Of a DNA stretch of 13,594 nt, positions 1 through 6,542 are shown in pieces (position 1 is the first letter of the stretch; each line of letters starts with the position of its first letter). The position numbers and the translations under genes are program-made. This stretch comes from a bacterium. Lineage in GTDB: Bacteria > Chloroflexota > Dormibacteria > Aeolococcales > Bog-877. The notes beneath the pieces were generated by a model, which saw nothing but the letters and a program-made list of their open reading frames with translations, was not told where the DNA came from and made no database searches. The DNA is taken from contig JAJZGN010000029.1 in assembly GCA_021798435.1 (NCBI GenBank), positions 1-13,594 of the forward strand, in the 5' to 3' direction.

Positions 1-219
1 CGATCTGAGGTCGCCACCCGTGACCACATGCCCCTCCCGGTCGATGAGCAGGTCGCGGATCAGTTCACCCGCCTCGTTGCGCAGCTGCGGATGGCTGGTC
101 GCAATCTGCGCGTGTTGGACACGTTGATCGCGGCCACCGCGCTGGCTCACGAGGCTGCTGTGGCAACCCAGGATGACGACTTCGACGATCTGCCGGGCCT
201 GACTGTTCTGAAGGTCTGA
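1..219 (+). CDS. VapC-family PIN-domain toxin, C-terminal part (5' truncated by window edge)
   Basis: The reading frame is open from base 1 to the TGA at 217-219 and encodes 72 residues, so the start lies upstream of the window. The sequence matches the last half of a PIN-domain ribonuclease of VapBC toxin-antitoxin systems. It shows the VLDTLIAATAL segment carrying a conserved acidic residue (D40 of the fragment), then VATQDDDF with the C-terminal metal-binding aspartates (D58/D60), and the usual ending LPGLTVLKV. PIN toxins cleave RNA using Mg2+ held by three or four acidic residues; only the C-terminal ones can be seen here. The internal ATG at codon 10 is not the real start, because the frame stays homologous upstream of it. 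A partner antitoxin would be expected just before base 1. The visible part looks intact, unlike the second vapC further on. Confidence 0.8.
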   Translation, partial: RSEVATRDHMPLPVDEQVADQFTRLVAQLRMAGRNLRVLDTLIAATALAHEAAVATQDDDFDDLPGLTVLKV

Positions 220-521
220 ACGAGACTGTGGCAGGGTGGGCGCTGCCCCATTCGGACGGTGGGCGGTGAGGCCGGAGAGCAAGAACGTTTCCGGAGGCCA
301 CTCAGCCCGCCGCCGCAGAAGTGCATCCGGCCCTAGAGCGAAGGGCGCGGGCCGCTGGCCGTCGCTTGCTACGGAGACGGGGCCACCCTGTTGCCACGAA
401 CTAGGGACCACCTGGCCCGTGAGATCGAAGGCCGCGGCTATGTGGAGCGTTGGGGTCCTCGGCCAACACGGCTAACCAGTGGCCGTAGGCGCTGGGGGGG
501 TGGAGGGGCCGCAGGGCTACC
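220..521. other. Intergenic stretch, no convincing gene
   Basis: About 300 bases lie between the toxin fragment and the antitoxin. I see no intact gene. One plus-strand frame, roughly 400-485, contains a short segment reading HLAREIEGRGYVERWG and then PTRLT. This faintly resembles the wing region of MarR-type winged-helix regulators and could be a remnant, but it has no start, no N-terminal domain and no clear end. The 3' edge must contain the antitoxin promoter and its ribosome binding site (AGGG at 513-516, 5 nt before the ATG). No tRNA, repeat or terminator was recognised. Confidence 0.4.
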
Positions 522-980
522 ATGTCGCGCCTGCAGGTCGGAGTACGCGAGCTGCGCAATCGCACCAGTCACGTGATTGAGGCCGTCCGCAGCGGCGAGC
601 GAGTTAGGCTCACCGTCCGCGGTGATCCGGTTGCCGACATCGTCCCCCACGGCGAGCGCTACCGCTGGCTGGCTGGTGATCGGCTGCCGACCGAGCTGAA
701 ACGGCTGGCAGCGGACCCGGGACTGCAGACGCACCTGGACGAAACCGTGGCTCAGACCCTGGGGGACCTTGAACGCCGAGGGGGCCGGCCTTTTGGACCC
801 ACCAGTCGTCATCGCCCGGGAGTCCGGCGGACCCCTGGGGGTCCTTCCGGAGCGGGTGGCGATGTCGGTTGTGACCATCGGGGAGCTGCAGCTGGGCGCG
901 CCTGGTGTGGGACTGTCGCACCGCCGGGGTTCAGAGGACGGTCAAGCTCACGGGCTCTCTCATCGTCGCCACGGCCGTGA
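522..980 (+). CDS. Phd/YefM-type antitoxin (prevent-host-death family) with run-on C-terminus
   Basis: The first ~83 residues are a typical Phd/VapB antitoxin. VGVRELRNRTSHVIEAV is the N-terminal DNA-binding/dimerisation helix region, then GERVRLTVRGDPVADIVP forms the family's beta strands, and a C-terminal toxin-wrapping segment ends near AQTLGDL. Such proteins neutralise the VapC RNase and repress their own operon. Family members are usually 75-95 residues, but this frame continues to 152 residues. After residue ~83 (about base 770) the translation is low-complexity and shows no homology, because it now runs out of frame through the dead vapC. The ancestral stop was probably lost by a small indel near 765-772. 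The ATG at 522 has AGGG 5 nt upstream and matches the family N-terminus. The DNA-binding half looks intact; the tail probably is not native. Confidence 0.7.
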   Translation: MSRLQVGVRELRNRTSHVIEAVRSGERVRLTVRGDPVADIVPHGERYRWLAGDRLPTELKRLAADPGLQTHLDETVAQTLGDLERRGGRPFGPTSRHRPGVRRTPGGPSGAGGDVGCDHRGAAAGRAWCGTVAPPGFRGRSSSRALSSSPRP

Positions 981-1066
981 AGCATGGTCTCCCGATAGTG
1001 ACCCAGGACGCCGACTACGACCAGATCTCGAGGGCCCACCCGTCCTTGACCATCGTGAAGGGGTAG
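769..1066 (+). pseudogene. vapC PIN-domain toxin pseudogene (internal deletion plus frameshift)
   Basis: Two pieces of one VapC toxin are visible in different frames. The N-terminal piece (769 to ~895, frame 1) reads GLLDPPVVIARESGGPLG and continues to SVVTIGELQLG, which is the PIN N-terminus with its first catalytic Asp and the conserved Glu. The C-terminal piece (~896 to the TAG at 1064-1066, frame 2) begins ARLVWDCRTAGVQRTVKL and continues to IVTQDADYDQI and the ending LTIVKG. Roughly 40 residues of the PIN core that normally separate these blocks are missing, and the frame changes at the junction, so no single protein can be made. The TTG at 769 would overlap the ancestral antitoxin end, as usual for vapBC pairs. 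In the C-terminal block, TGSLIVATA carries Gly where the family usually has the catalytic Asp (TDSLIAATA), another sign of decay. Confidence 0.75.
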
Positions 1067-1453
1067 CCGGACCGCTAGTGCTGCCCTCTGTCCAGAGCTC
1101 GACCCCCGGGCTGGGGAACCACGCCGCGGGGATCCCCTCTCTGGCCACCAGGCCCTCAGCTTGGGCCAAACTGCCACCTAAGGTCCGGTCGACTCCTCGG
1201 CATGGTCCACGGCGCTGCGGACTGGCCCGGCAGGAATCCTCCTGCACCAGGCCCGTGACGGTGCCCGGACGCCCCTTCAGCAGCCCTCGCGGCAGCTTGT
1301 ACCTGGGCACTCGCTCAGAGGGCGGCGAACCCGTTCCGACTGGAAGAGGAGGCGCCGCTGCCGACCCGGCGCTGAGGCGTGCCGACGGGCGCCGGAGGCG
1401 CACATCCCGGGAGTCCCGGGCGGCGTGACCGGAGCCACACGGCCCGGCCGAGA
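1067..1453. other. Intergenic stretch between dead TA genes and oppF, nothing recognised
   Basis: About 390 bases lie between the vapC pseudogene and the 3' end of the oppF-like gene. Open frames exist on both strands but are Arg/Pro/Gly/Ser-rich, with no recognisable domain and no good ribosome binding site. The only structured element seen is a 15-bp near-palindrome, CCCGGGA-G-TCCCGGG, at 1406-1420. It lies 33 bases past the oppF stop codon on the minus strand, with no T-tract following. It might be part of a transcription end or a protein-binding site, but it is also an easy coincidence at this GC content. Confidence 0.35.
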
Positions 1454-2488
1454 TCAGGCGGCGGTGGGTTGCTGCAGCGGGAAGTGGCAGGCGGCGAGGT
1501 GCCGGTCCCCGAAGGAGCGAAGCGGCGGCTCCTCCTGGGCGCAGATCTCCTGGGCCCGGGGGCAGCGAGTGCGGAAGCGGCATCCCGAAGGCGGATTGAG
1601 GGCTGAGGGCAGTTCGCCGGTGATCGGCTCGATCTGCTTGGAGCGCTCCCGCTTGGGATCGGGTTCCGGGATGGCATTGATCAGACCCAGGGTGTAGGGG
1701 TGGACCGGCCGCTCGTAGATCTCCTCGCTGGGGGAGATCTCGACCAGCTTGCCGAGGTACATGACCCCGATCCGGTCCGAGAGGTACTTGACCACCGACA
1801 GGTCATGCGAGATCACGAGGTAGGTGAGCCCGTGGGTCTCCTGAAGGCTGTTCATGAGGTTCAGGATCTGCGACCGGATGGAGACGTCCAGGGCCGAGAC
1901 CGGCTCGTCCGCCACGATCAGCTTGGGGTTGAGGGCCAGCGCCCGGGCCAGGCCGATCCGCTGGCGCTGACCCCCGGAGAACTCGTGCGGGTATAGCTCC
2001 ACCGACTTCGGGCTGAGCCCCACCTCCTGGAGGAGCTGACGGACCCGGGAGCCCTGTTCCTCCCGATTGCCCATCTTCTGGATGGTGAGCGGCTCGCGGA
2101 TGATCCCCCCGACCCGCATCCGGGGATCCAGGGAGGCGTAGGGGTCCTGGAACATCAGCTGCATGTCCCGGCGCATCCGCCGGAAATCGGCCCCCCGGAG
2201 CCGGGAGATCTCCTGATCCTCGAACCAGATCTCCCCCGCGGTCAGCTTCTCCAGTCCCACGATCATCCGGCCGATGGTGGTCTTGCCGCAGCCGGATTCT
2301 CCCACCAGGCCGAAGGTCTCCCCCTGCTCGATGCTGAACGAAACGTCCGACACCGCCTTCACGCTTCCCACCCGCCGCTGCAGCACGGCCCCAGAAGTGA
2401 CCGGGAACTCCTTGACGACGTGGCGGAGCTCCAGGAACGCGGGACGGCGCTGCTCGGTCTCGGCGGCGGCGGGGCTGGTGGCGGTCAT
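1454..2488 (-). CDS. Oligopeptide/dipeptide ABC transporter ATP-binding protein, OppF/DppF type
   Basis: This 344-residue protein is the second ATPase of a peptide-type (PepT family) ABC importer and hydrolyses ATP at the cytoplasmic face of the permease pair. Walker A is GESGCGKT (63-70), the Q-loop Gln is 114 (MFQDPYASLDPR), the ABC signature is FSGGQRQRIGLARAL (170-184), Walker B is LIVADEP (190-196) and the switch His is 228 (VISHDLS). The C-terminal oligo_HPY extension starts at HPYT (263-266) and has four cysteines at 303, 309, 316 and 334. The pattern LMFQDPYASLDPRM favours the OppF/DppF subgroup over OppD. The ATG at 2488 has GAGGA about 10 nt upstream. It lies 47 nt after the oppD-like gene on the same strand, so both are probably one operon. 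No permease or binding-protein gene adjoins them. The transported substrate is unknown. Confidence 0.9.
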   Translation of the reverse strand: MTATSPAAAETEQRRPAFLELRHVVKEFPVTSGAVLQRRVGSVKAVSDVSFSIEQGETFGLVGESGCGKTTIGRMIVGLEKLTAGEIWFEDQEISRLRGADFRRMRRDMQLMFQDPYASLDPRMRVGGIIREPLTIQKMGNREEQGSRVRQLLQEVGLSPKSVELYPHEFSGGQRQRIGLARALALNPKLIVADEPVSALDVSIRSQILNLMNSLQETHGLTYLVISHDLSVVKYLSDRIGVMYLGKLVEISPSEEIYERPVHPYTLGLINAIPEPDPKRERSKQIEPITGELPSALNPPSGCRFRTRCPRAQEICAQEEPPLRSFGDRHLAACHFPLQQPTAA

Positions 2489-2535
2489 GCGCTCAGATCC
2501 TCACAGTTGGGATGCGGACCGGGCGGGACCAATCT

Positions 2536-3540
2536 TCACTGGGCCACCGCCGGCTGGGGCCGGGCTCCTGCTCTGCCCACCGGGTTGAAGCAGGCGTAGA
2601 GGTGCTCCGGGGTCTCCCCGCTGAGCTCCGGTTCCTCCTCGCGGCACCTCGCCGTGGCATAGCGGCAGCGGGGTTGGAAGCGGCACCAAGTGGGTGGGTG
2701 AGAGAGGTCCGGAGGCAGTCCAGGGATGCTGTAGAGGCGGGTGTCGGCACGCTGGTCCAGCCGAGGGATAGAAGCCAGCAACGCCTCGGTGTAGGGGTGA
2801 TGCATCGACTCGAAGAGGTCGACTGTGGGCGCCGCCTCCACGATCTTGCCGGCGTACATCACGTTGACCCGGTCGGCCCGGCCGGCGATCACCCCCATGT
2901 CGTGGGTGATCAGCAACACCGCCATCTTGAGGCGCTGCTTGAGGTTGTAGAGGAGTTCCAGGATCTGCAGCTGAATGGTGACGTCAAGGGCGGTGGTGGG
3001 CTCGTCGGCGATCAGCACCTTGGGATCGCAGGAAAGTGCCATGGCGATCATGACCCTCTGGCGGAGCCCGCCGGAGAGCTGGTGGGGGTAATCCTTGAGC
3101 CGCTCTTTGGGGTTGGGCATCCCCACCAGGCCCAGGACCTCGGCGGCGCGGTCGAGAGCCTCTACCTGCTTCACCTGGCGGTGGATGCGGACCATCTCCG
3201 CAATCTGCCTGCCGATGGTCATGGTGGGATTGAGCGAGGTCATGGGATCCTGGAAGATCACAGCCACGTCGTTGCCCCGCACCTTGCGGATCTCTCGCTC
3301 GGGCATCCCGACCAGCTCCTTGCCGTCCAGGACTATGCTGCCCCCTGCGATGTAGCCGCCCGGGGGCAGGAGCCGCATGATCGACATCCCGGTCATGGTC
3401 TTGCCACACCCGGACTCGCCCACGAGGCCCAGGGTCTCCCCCTCCTCGATGTACAGGCTCACCCCGTCCACAGCCCGGACCTCGCCCTTGCGCTGGCGGA
3501 TATACGTCTTTAGGTCGTGGATCTCAAGAAGCGCTGACAC
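2536..3540 (-). CDS. Oligopeptide/dipeptide ABC transporter ATP-binding protein, OppD/DppD type
   Basis: This protein has 334 residues from the chosen GTG at 3540. It is the first ATPase of a peptide-type ABC importer. Walker A GESGCGKT is at 41-48, the Q-loop Gln at 97 (IFQDPMTSLNPTM), the signature LSGGLRQR from 155, Walker B VLIADEP at 175-181, the H-loop His at 213 (LITHDMG), and HPYT opens the oligo_HPY tail at 248. Cysteines 286, 292, 299 and 317 follow the same spacing as in the OppF-like partner. IFQDPMTSLNP and ALLEIHDL at the N-terminus are typical of OppD/DppD. The frame is open upstream to another GTG at 3603, but those 21 residues are not family-like and contain the likely -10 box. 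The GTG at 3540 has AGGTG 7 nt upstream and begins where homology starts. It leads the two-gene ATPase operon. Confidence 0.88.
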   Translation of the reverse strand: MSALLEIHDLKTYIRQRKGEVRAVDGVSLYIEEGETLGLVGESGCGKTMTGMSIMRLLPPGGYIAGGSIVLDGKELVGMPEREIRKVRGNDVAVIFQDPMTSLNPTMTIGRQIAEMVRIHRQVKQVEALDRAAEVLGLVGMPNPKERLKDYPHQLSGGLRQRVMIAMALSCDPKVLIADEPTTALDVTIQLQILELLYNLKQRLKMAVLLITHDMGVIAGRADRVNVMYAGKIVEAAPTVDLFESMHHPYTEALLASIPRLDQRADTRLYSIPGLPPDLSHPPTWCRFQPRCRYATARCREEEPELSGETPEHLYACFNPVGRAGARPQPAVAQ

Positions 3541-3664
3541 GGCTTCACACCTGAGTTGGCTGGAGGTGGGCTGGCCACCGGATCGCCCGGAGTATACCGA
3601 CACCGATCACCCTGCGGGGAAGCCGGGTCCGCAATTCCGACCTCGCCTTGGGTATTCTGAGAAC
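3541..3664. promoter_or_regulatory. Divergent promoter region between oppD-like gene and YbhN-like gene
   Basis: The 124 bases separate two outward-facing genes. On the minus strand TATACT (3596 to 3591) is a near-perfect -10 hexamer. It would start transcription near 3584 and give a ~45-nt leader to the GTG at 3540; no good -35 is visible. On the plus strand TATTCT (3653-3658) fits the TANNNT -10 pattern, and its expected start point about 7 nt later coincides with the GTG at 3665, suggesting a leaderless transcript. Both calls are pattern-based only. Confidence 0.4.
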
Positions 3665-4642
3665 GTGGCAGCTCCAAGCGAACGTCCCAGGTGGCCTCGC
3701 TGGATCACACGGCGGCTGCTGCCCGCCCTGGTCAGCCTGGCGATCCTGGCTCTCGTGGTGCTTTACGTGCGGCCCCAGCAGTTGGGCACCGCCCTCTCCA
3801 GGTTCCACCTGGCGTACCTGCCCCTGATCCTCTTCCTGGCCATGGGCTACTACGTGCTCAAGGGGTGGCAGTGGCACCTCTTCCTCAAGCCGCTCAAGCT
3901 GGACCACGGCGCTCTGGAGACGGTGCTGATCTATCTCGCCGGCCAGCCCACCTCGATCCTACCCCTCGGAGAGCTCAGCCGGGCCTTCATCCTGCGTCGC
4001 CACGCCAAGGTGAACCTCGGCGAGGCCTCGGCCACGGTGGTGGTCCAGGAGCTGCTCTATCCGGTCGGCCTGATCGCCGCTGCCATCCCCGGCGCCTCCG
4101 AGGTGCCGGGGGCCCAGGAGGCGGTGGTAACGGCGCTGGTGGGGATCCTCGCCATCTCCTTGATCCTGCTCTGGCCCAAGGCGTTCGCGGTGGCGATCAG
4201 GTTCGCCGAGCACCTGCCGGTGGTTTCCCGCTACGCCCCCGACATCCGCGCCCTGCAGAGGGACGTGAGCTTCATCGCCAGCCGGCCGGCCACCCTGGCG
4301 CCGGCCCTGTTGGGACCGGTGGCGGCGGCGGTGGCGATCGCCGTCTTCTACCTCACCATGCGCAGCGTGGGGGTGGACCTCGGCCTCTACCAGGCGGCCT
4401 TCGTGTACGCCGTCGCCCACCTGGCCGGGGGGATCAGCCTGCTGCCCGGGGGCATCGGCGCCTACGAGGGCACCATGACCTTCCTCCTGATCGCCTTCGG
4501 TGCGGCGGGGGCGGCGGCCGCGGCCATCGCCATCCTCAACCGGGCCTTCGACCGTGGTCTGGTCACACTGGTAGGCGCCATCGTGTACCTCTTGATCCGC
4601 CGACCGCTCGACCTCGTCGAGATCTCGTTCGCCCCCGACTGA
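3665..4642 (+). CDS. YbhN/AglD-like integral membrane protein (lysylphosphatidylglycerol synthase TM superfamily)
   Basis: This is a 325-residue polytopic membrane protein. Hydrophobic segments lie near 18-35, 49-66, 128-142, 152-170, 211-231, 241-265, 268-290 and 295-311. The family hallmarks are the LGELSRAFILRRH block (101-113), followed by a VVVQELLYPVGL helix, and near the C-terminus AHLAGGISLLPGGIGAYEGT (251-270). This superfamily includes the flippase-like half of MprF and the YbhN and AglD-related proteins; they are linked to moving or modifying lipids or polyprenyl-linked sugars, but most members have no proven substrate. The frame is open far upstream, overlapping the oppD-like gene antisense. 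I chose the GTG at 3665 because family-like sequence (basic N-terminus, then TM1) begins there; there is no Shine-Dalgarno, which fits leaderless translation. The dehydrogenase gene starts 31 nt after its stop, so the two are likely co-transcribed. Confidence 0.8.
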   Translation: MAAPSERPRWPRWITRRLLPALVSLAILALVVLYVRPQQLGTALSRFHLAYLPLILFLAMGYYVLKGWQWHLFLKPLKLDHGALETVLIYLAGQPTSILPLGELSRAFILRRHAKVNLGEASATVVVQELLYPVGLIAAAIPGASEVPGAQEAVVTALVGILAISLILLWPKAFAVAIRFAEHLPVVSRYAPDIRALQRDVSFIASRPATLAPALLGPVAAAVAIAVFYLTMRSVGVDLGLYQAAFVYAVAHLAGGISLLPGGIGAYEGTMTFLLIAFGAAGAAAAAIAILNRAFDRGLVTLVGAIVYLLIRRPLDLVEISFAPD

Positions 4643-4662
4643 GGGCCGTCCCGAGGGCGGCC

Positions 4663-4668
4663 AGGAGG
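4663..4668 (+). promoter_or_regulatory. Strong ribosome binding site for the glucose dehydrogenase-like gene
   Basis: AGGAGG lies 5 nt before the GTG at 4674 and fixes the start codon. It is one of the strongest Shine-Dalgarno sequences in the window, in contrast with the apparently leaderless gene just upstream in the same transcript. Confidence 0.7.
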
Positions 4669-4673
4669 AGCCT

Positions 4674-5780
4674 GTGAAAGCCATCGTCACCACCCCGGGC
4701 GTCAAGGGCAGTGTTCACCTCGGGGAGATCGAGAATCCCTCCGGCTGGCAGGACGTGCAGGCGGCCGACGGGCATCTGGCCGAGGGGGCCCTGGTCGAGG
4801 TGGTCGAGGTGGGGGTGTGCGGCACCGACCAAGAGATCGCCAACGAGGGCTACGGGGCGGCTCCCAGCGGACGCGATCAGCTGGTCATGGGACATGAGAA
4901 CCTCGGGCGGGTGGTCTCCGCTCCCCAGGGCTCCGCGCTCAAGGAGGGGGAGCTGGTGGTGGCGACGGTGCGTCGTCCCTGCCCCGAACGCTGCCTCCCC
5001 TGCGCCGCCGGGCAGAGCGACAACTGCCTCACCGGCCACTACACCGAACGGGGCATCAAGGGACGAGACGGGTACATGGCCACTCGCTACGTCGAGCATC
5101 CCGACTACCTCGTGCCCCTCCCCGCCACCCTGACCCGCATCGGGGTCCTCATGGAGCCCAGCTCGATCGTCGAGAAGGGCCTGATCCAGGCCTTCTCCAT
5201 CCAGCGCAGCCGGATGCCGTGGGAGCCGCGCCAGGCGCTGGTCTGCGGCGCGGGCGCCATCGGTCTTCTCGCCGCCGTCTTTCTCAGGCTGCGGGACCTG
5301 GAGGTGGCGATCGTGGCCAAGGCGGGAGCGCAGTCAACCTCCGCGCGGGTGGCGCAGGCCATCGGCGCCCGGCTCTTGGACGCCGACCAGCACCCGGTCG
5401 CTGAGATCGCCTCGGAGCTGGGCAACCTGGACCTGGTGTTCGAGGCCACCGGGGTTTCGGCGGTGGCCATGGCCGCCATCTCCGCGACCGGGCACGACGG
5501 CGTCTGCTGTCTCAGCTCGGTGACCGCGGGAGCGCGCACCGTGAGCGTGGACACCGACGCCCTCAACCTGGACATGGTCCTCGGCAACAAGCTGGTGTTC
5601 GGGACCGTGAACGCCAACCGCCGGCACTTCGAGGCGGCGGCCCGGATGCTGGGGGCGGCCAACCGGCGCTGGCCCGGCGCCCTGGATCAGATCGTGACCC
5701 GCAGGGTCCCGGCCGACAGCTTCCAGGACGCCTTCGAGCGGCAGCCGGACGACGTCAAGACCACGATCACCTTCGGCTGA
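4674..5780 (+). CDS. Zinc-dependent glucose 1-dehydrogenase-like protein (MDR superfamily)
   Basis: This 368-residue medium-chain dehydrogenase most resembles the archaeal/bacterial theta-class glucose dehydrogenases, which oxidise aldoses at C1 to lactones using NAD(P)+. Catalytic zinc ligands are in VCGTD (C49) and MGHENLG (H74, E75). A second cysteine cluster, C103, C107, C110 and C118, forms the structural-zinc lobe. GHYTERGIKGRDGYMATRYV (121-140) and NKLVFGTVNANRRHFE (305-320) are signatures of this subfamily. The Rossmann nucleotide loop is CGAGAIG (191-197). The start is GTG, fixed by AGGAGG 5 nt upstream. It is the second gene after the YbhN-like protein and converges on the minus-strand operon, whose last stop is only 36 nt away. 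Sugar specificity (glucose, galactose, xylose and others) cannot be predicted. The first structural cysteine is offset by one residue relative to the common CxxCxxC spacing. Confidence 0.85.
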   Translation: MKAIVTTPGVKGSVHLGEIENPSGWQDVQAADGHLAEGALVEVVEVGVCGTDQEIANEGYGAAPSGRDQLVMGHENLGRVVSAPQGSALKEGELVVATVRRPCPERCLPCAAGQSDNCLTGHYTERGIKGRDGYMATRYVEHPDYLVPLPATLTRIGVLMEPSSIVEKGLIQAFSIQRSRMPWEPRQALVCGAGAIGLLAAVFLRLRDLEVAIVAKAGAQSTSARVAQAIGARLLDADQHPVAEIASELGNLDLVFEATGVSAVAMAAISATGHDGVCCLSSVTAGARTVSVDTDALNLDMVLGNKLVFGTVNANRRHFEAAARMLGAANRRWPGALDQIVTRRVPADSFQDAFERQPDDVKTTITFG

Positions 5781-5816
5781 GGTCAGGCCCGGGGCCGTAG
5801 GAGGTCGTTCGATAGG

Positions 5817-6542
5817 TCACGGGAGGTCTACCCTGAGGCCCCTGGTCGCCGCCAGCACCGGTCGGCCGAACTCCAAGGACGCCTCCTCGGTGACCTTCGA
5901 GGCGGGTATGGTCGGCCACCTGTGGGTGATGAGCAGCGCCTTGGAACCCGCCTCCCGAGCCATGGCGGCCGCCTGGCGCCCGCTGAGGTGCTGGGCCCGC
6001 CCCTCCTCGGTGGCCGTCCAGGTCGCCTCGCAGAGCGCCAGGTCCAGCCCCTCGCCCAGCTCCCCGAGCGACCAGCCGGGGCCGGTGTCGGCGGAGTACC
6101 CGAGGGAGGCCCCGGCGCCATCCACCAGAACCGCCAGGGTCTCCGGCCCGTGGTCGGTGCGGGAGAAACGAAGGCACATTCCCGCCACCTCGACCTCGTC
6201 CCGATCGGTGACCTCGACCCACTGCAGCTCCCCCCACTCTCTGAAGTACATGAGCTCCCGGACGCCCTTGGGGGCGAGGATGGGGATCCTCCGGGGATGC
6301 TCGGCGAAGTGGAGAGCGACCGCCAGCCCCTCCAGGTCCTGGCGGTGGTCCGGGTGCTCGTGGGTGATCACCACGCCGTCCAGCTCTTCCAAGGGCACCA
6401 CCTTCTGGAGGCCGGAGAGGCAGCCCGGCCCGAGGTCCAGAAGGAGGTTGTGGCCGTCCGCCTGGAGAAGGTACCCGCTGCCGGCTCCGCCAGGACCCGG
6501 ATAGCCCCCGTCACAGCCCAGCACCGTGAGGGTAAGGGTCAC
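5817..6542 (-). CDS. MBL-fold metallohydrolase, Rv1339/YhfI-like
   Basis: This 241-residue metallo-beta-lactamase-fold hydrolase has all metal ligands in place: HEHPDH (61-66, the HxHxDH motif), H131 (SRTDHGPETLA), D152 (YSADTGPG) and H207 (LLITHRWP). HLSGRQAA (185-192), an RNase Z-like HxSG element, precedes the last histidine. The overall layout, with LTVLGCDGGYPGPGGAGSGYLL at the N-terminus and CEATW, HLSG and LLITH at the C-terminus, closely follows the Mycobacterium Rv1339 group, for which cyclic-nucleotide phosphodiesterase activity has been reported. The activity of this protein is not established. It is the last gene of the operon. Its GTG overlaps the TGA of the histidine phosphatase gene (GTGA), with GGGAGG 10 nt upstream inside that gene. 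The frame is open further upstream, but that part is antisense-like arginine/glycine-rich sequence. Confidence 0.85.
   Translation of the reverse strand: MTLTLTVLGCDGGYPGPGGAGSGYLLQADGHNLLLDLGPGCLSGLQKVVPLEELDGVVITHEHPDHRQDLEGLAVALHFAEHPRRIPILAPKGVRELMYFREWGELQWVEVTDRDEVEVAGMCLRFSRTDHGPETLAVLVDGAGASLGYSADTGPGWSLGELGEGLDLALCEATWTATEEGRAQHLSGRQAAAMAREAGSKALLITHRWPTIPASKVTEEASLEFGRPVLAATRGLRVDLP

Noticed and set aside
1..1066. A novel defence island
   Set aside because: The left end holds only one truncated and one dead toxin-antitoxin locus; none of the other genes in the window is a known or plausible defence component.
1406..1420. CCCGGGAGTCCCGGG as the oppF terminator
   Set aside because: Loop of one base and no T-run; noted in the intergenic entry but not called as a terminator.
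2512..3513. A 333-codon plus-strand open frame opposite the oppD-like gene
   Set aside because: Antisense shadow of a protein with every ABC motif intact.
3691..4677. A 328-codon plus-strand frame overlapping the YbhN-like gene
   Set aside because: Pro/Arg/Gly-rich frame-shifted reading of a clear membrane protein; no start signal or domain.
5781..5816. Bidirectional terminator between the convergent dehydrogenase and MBL genes (GGCCCGGGGCC at 5786-5796)
   Set aside because: The palindrome leaves a one-base loop and has no T-tract on either side; it is not distinguishable from GC-rich background, although some termination must occur here.
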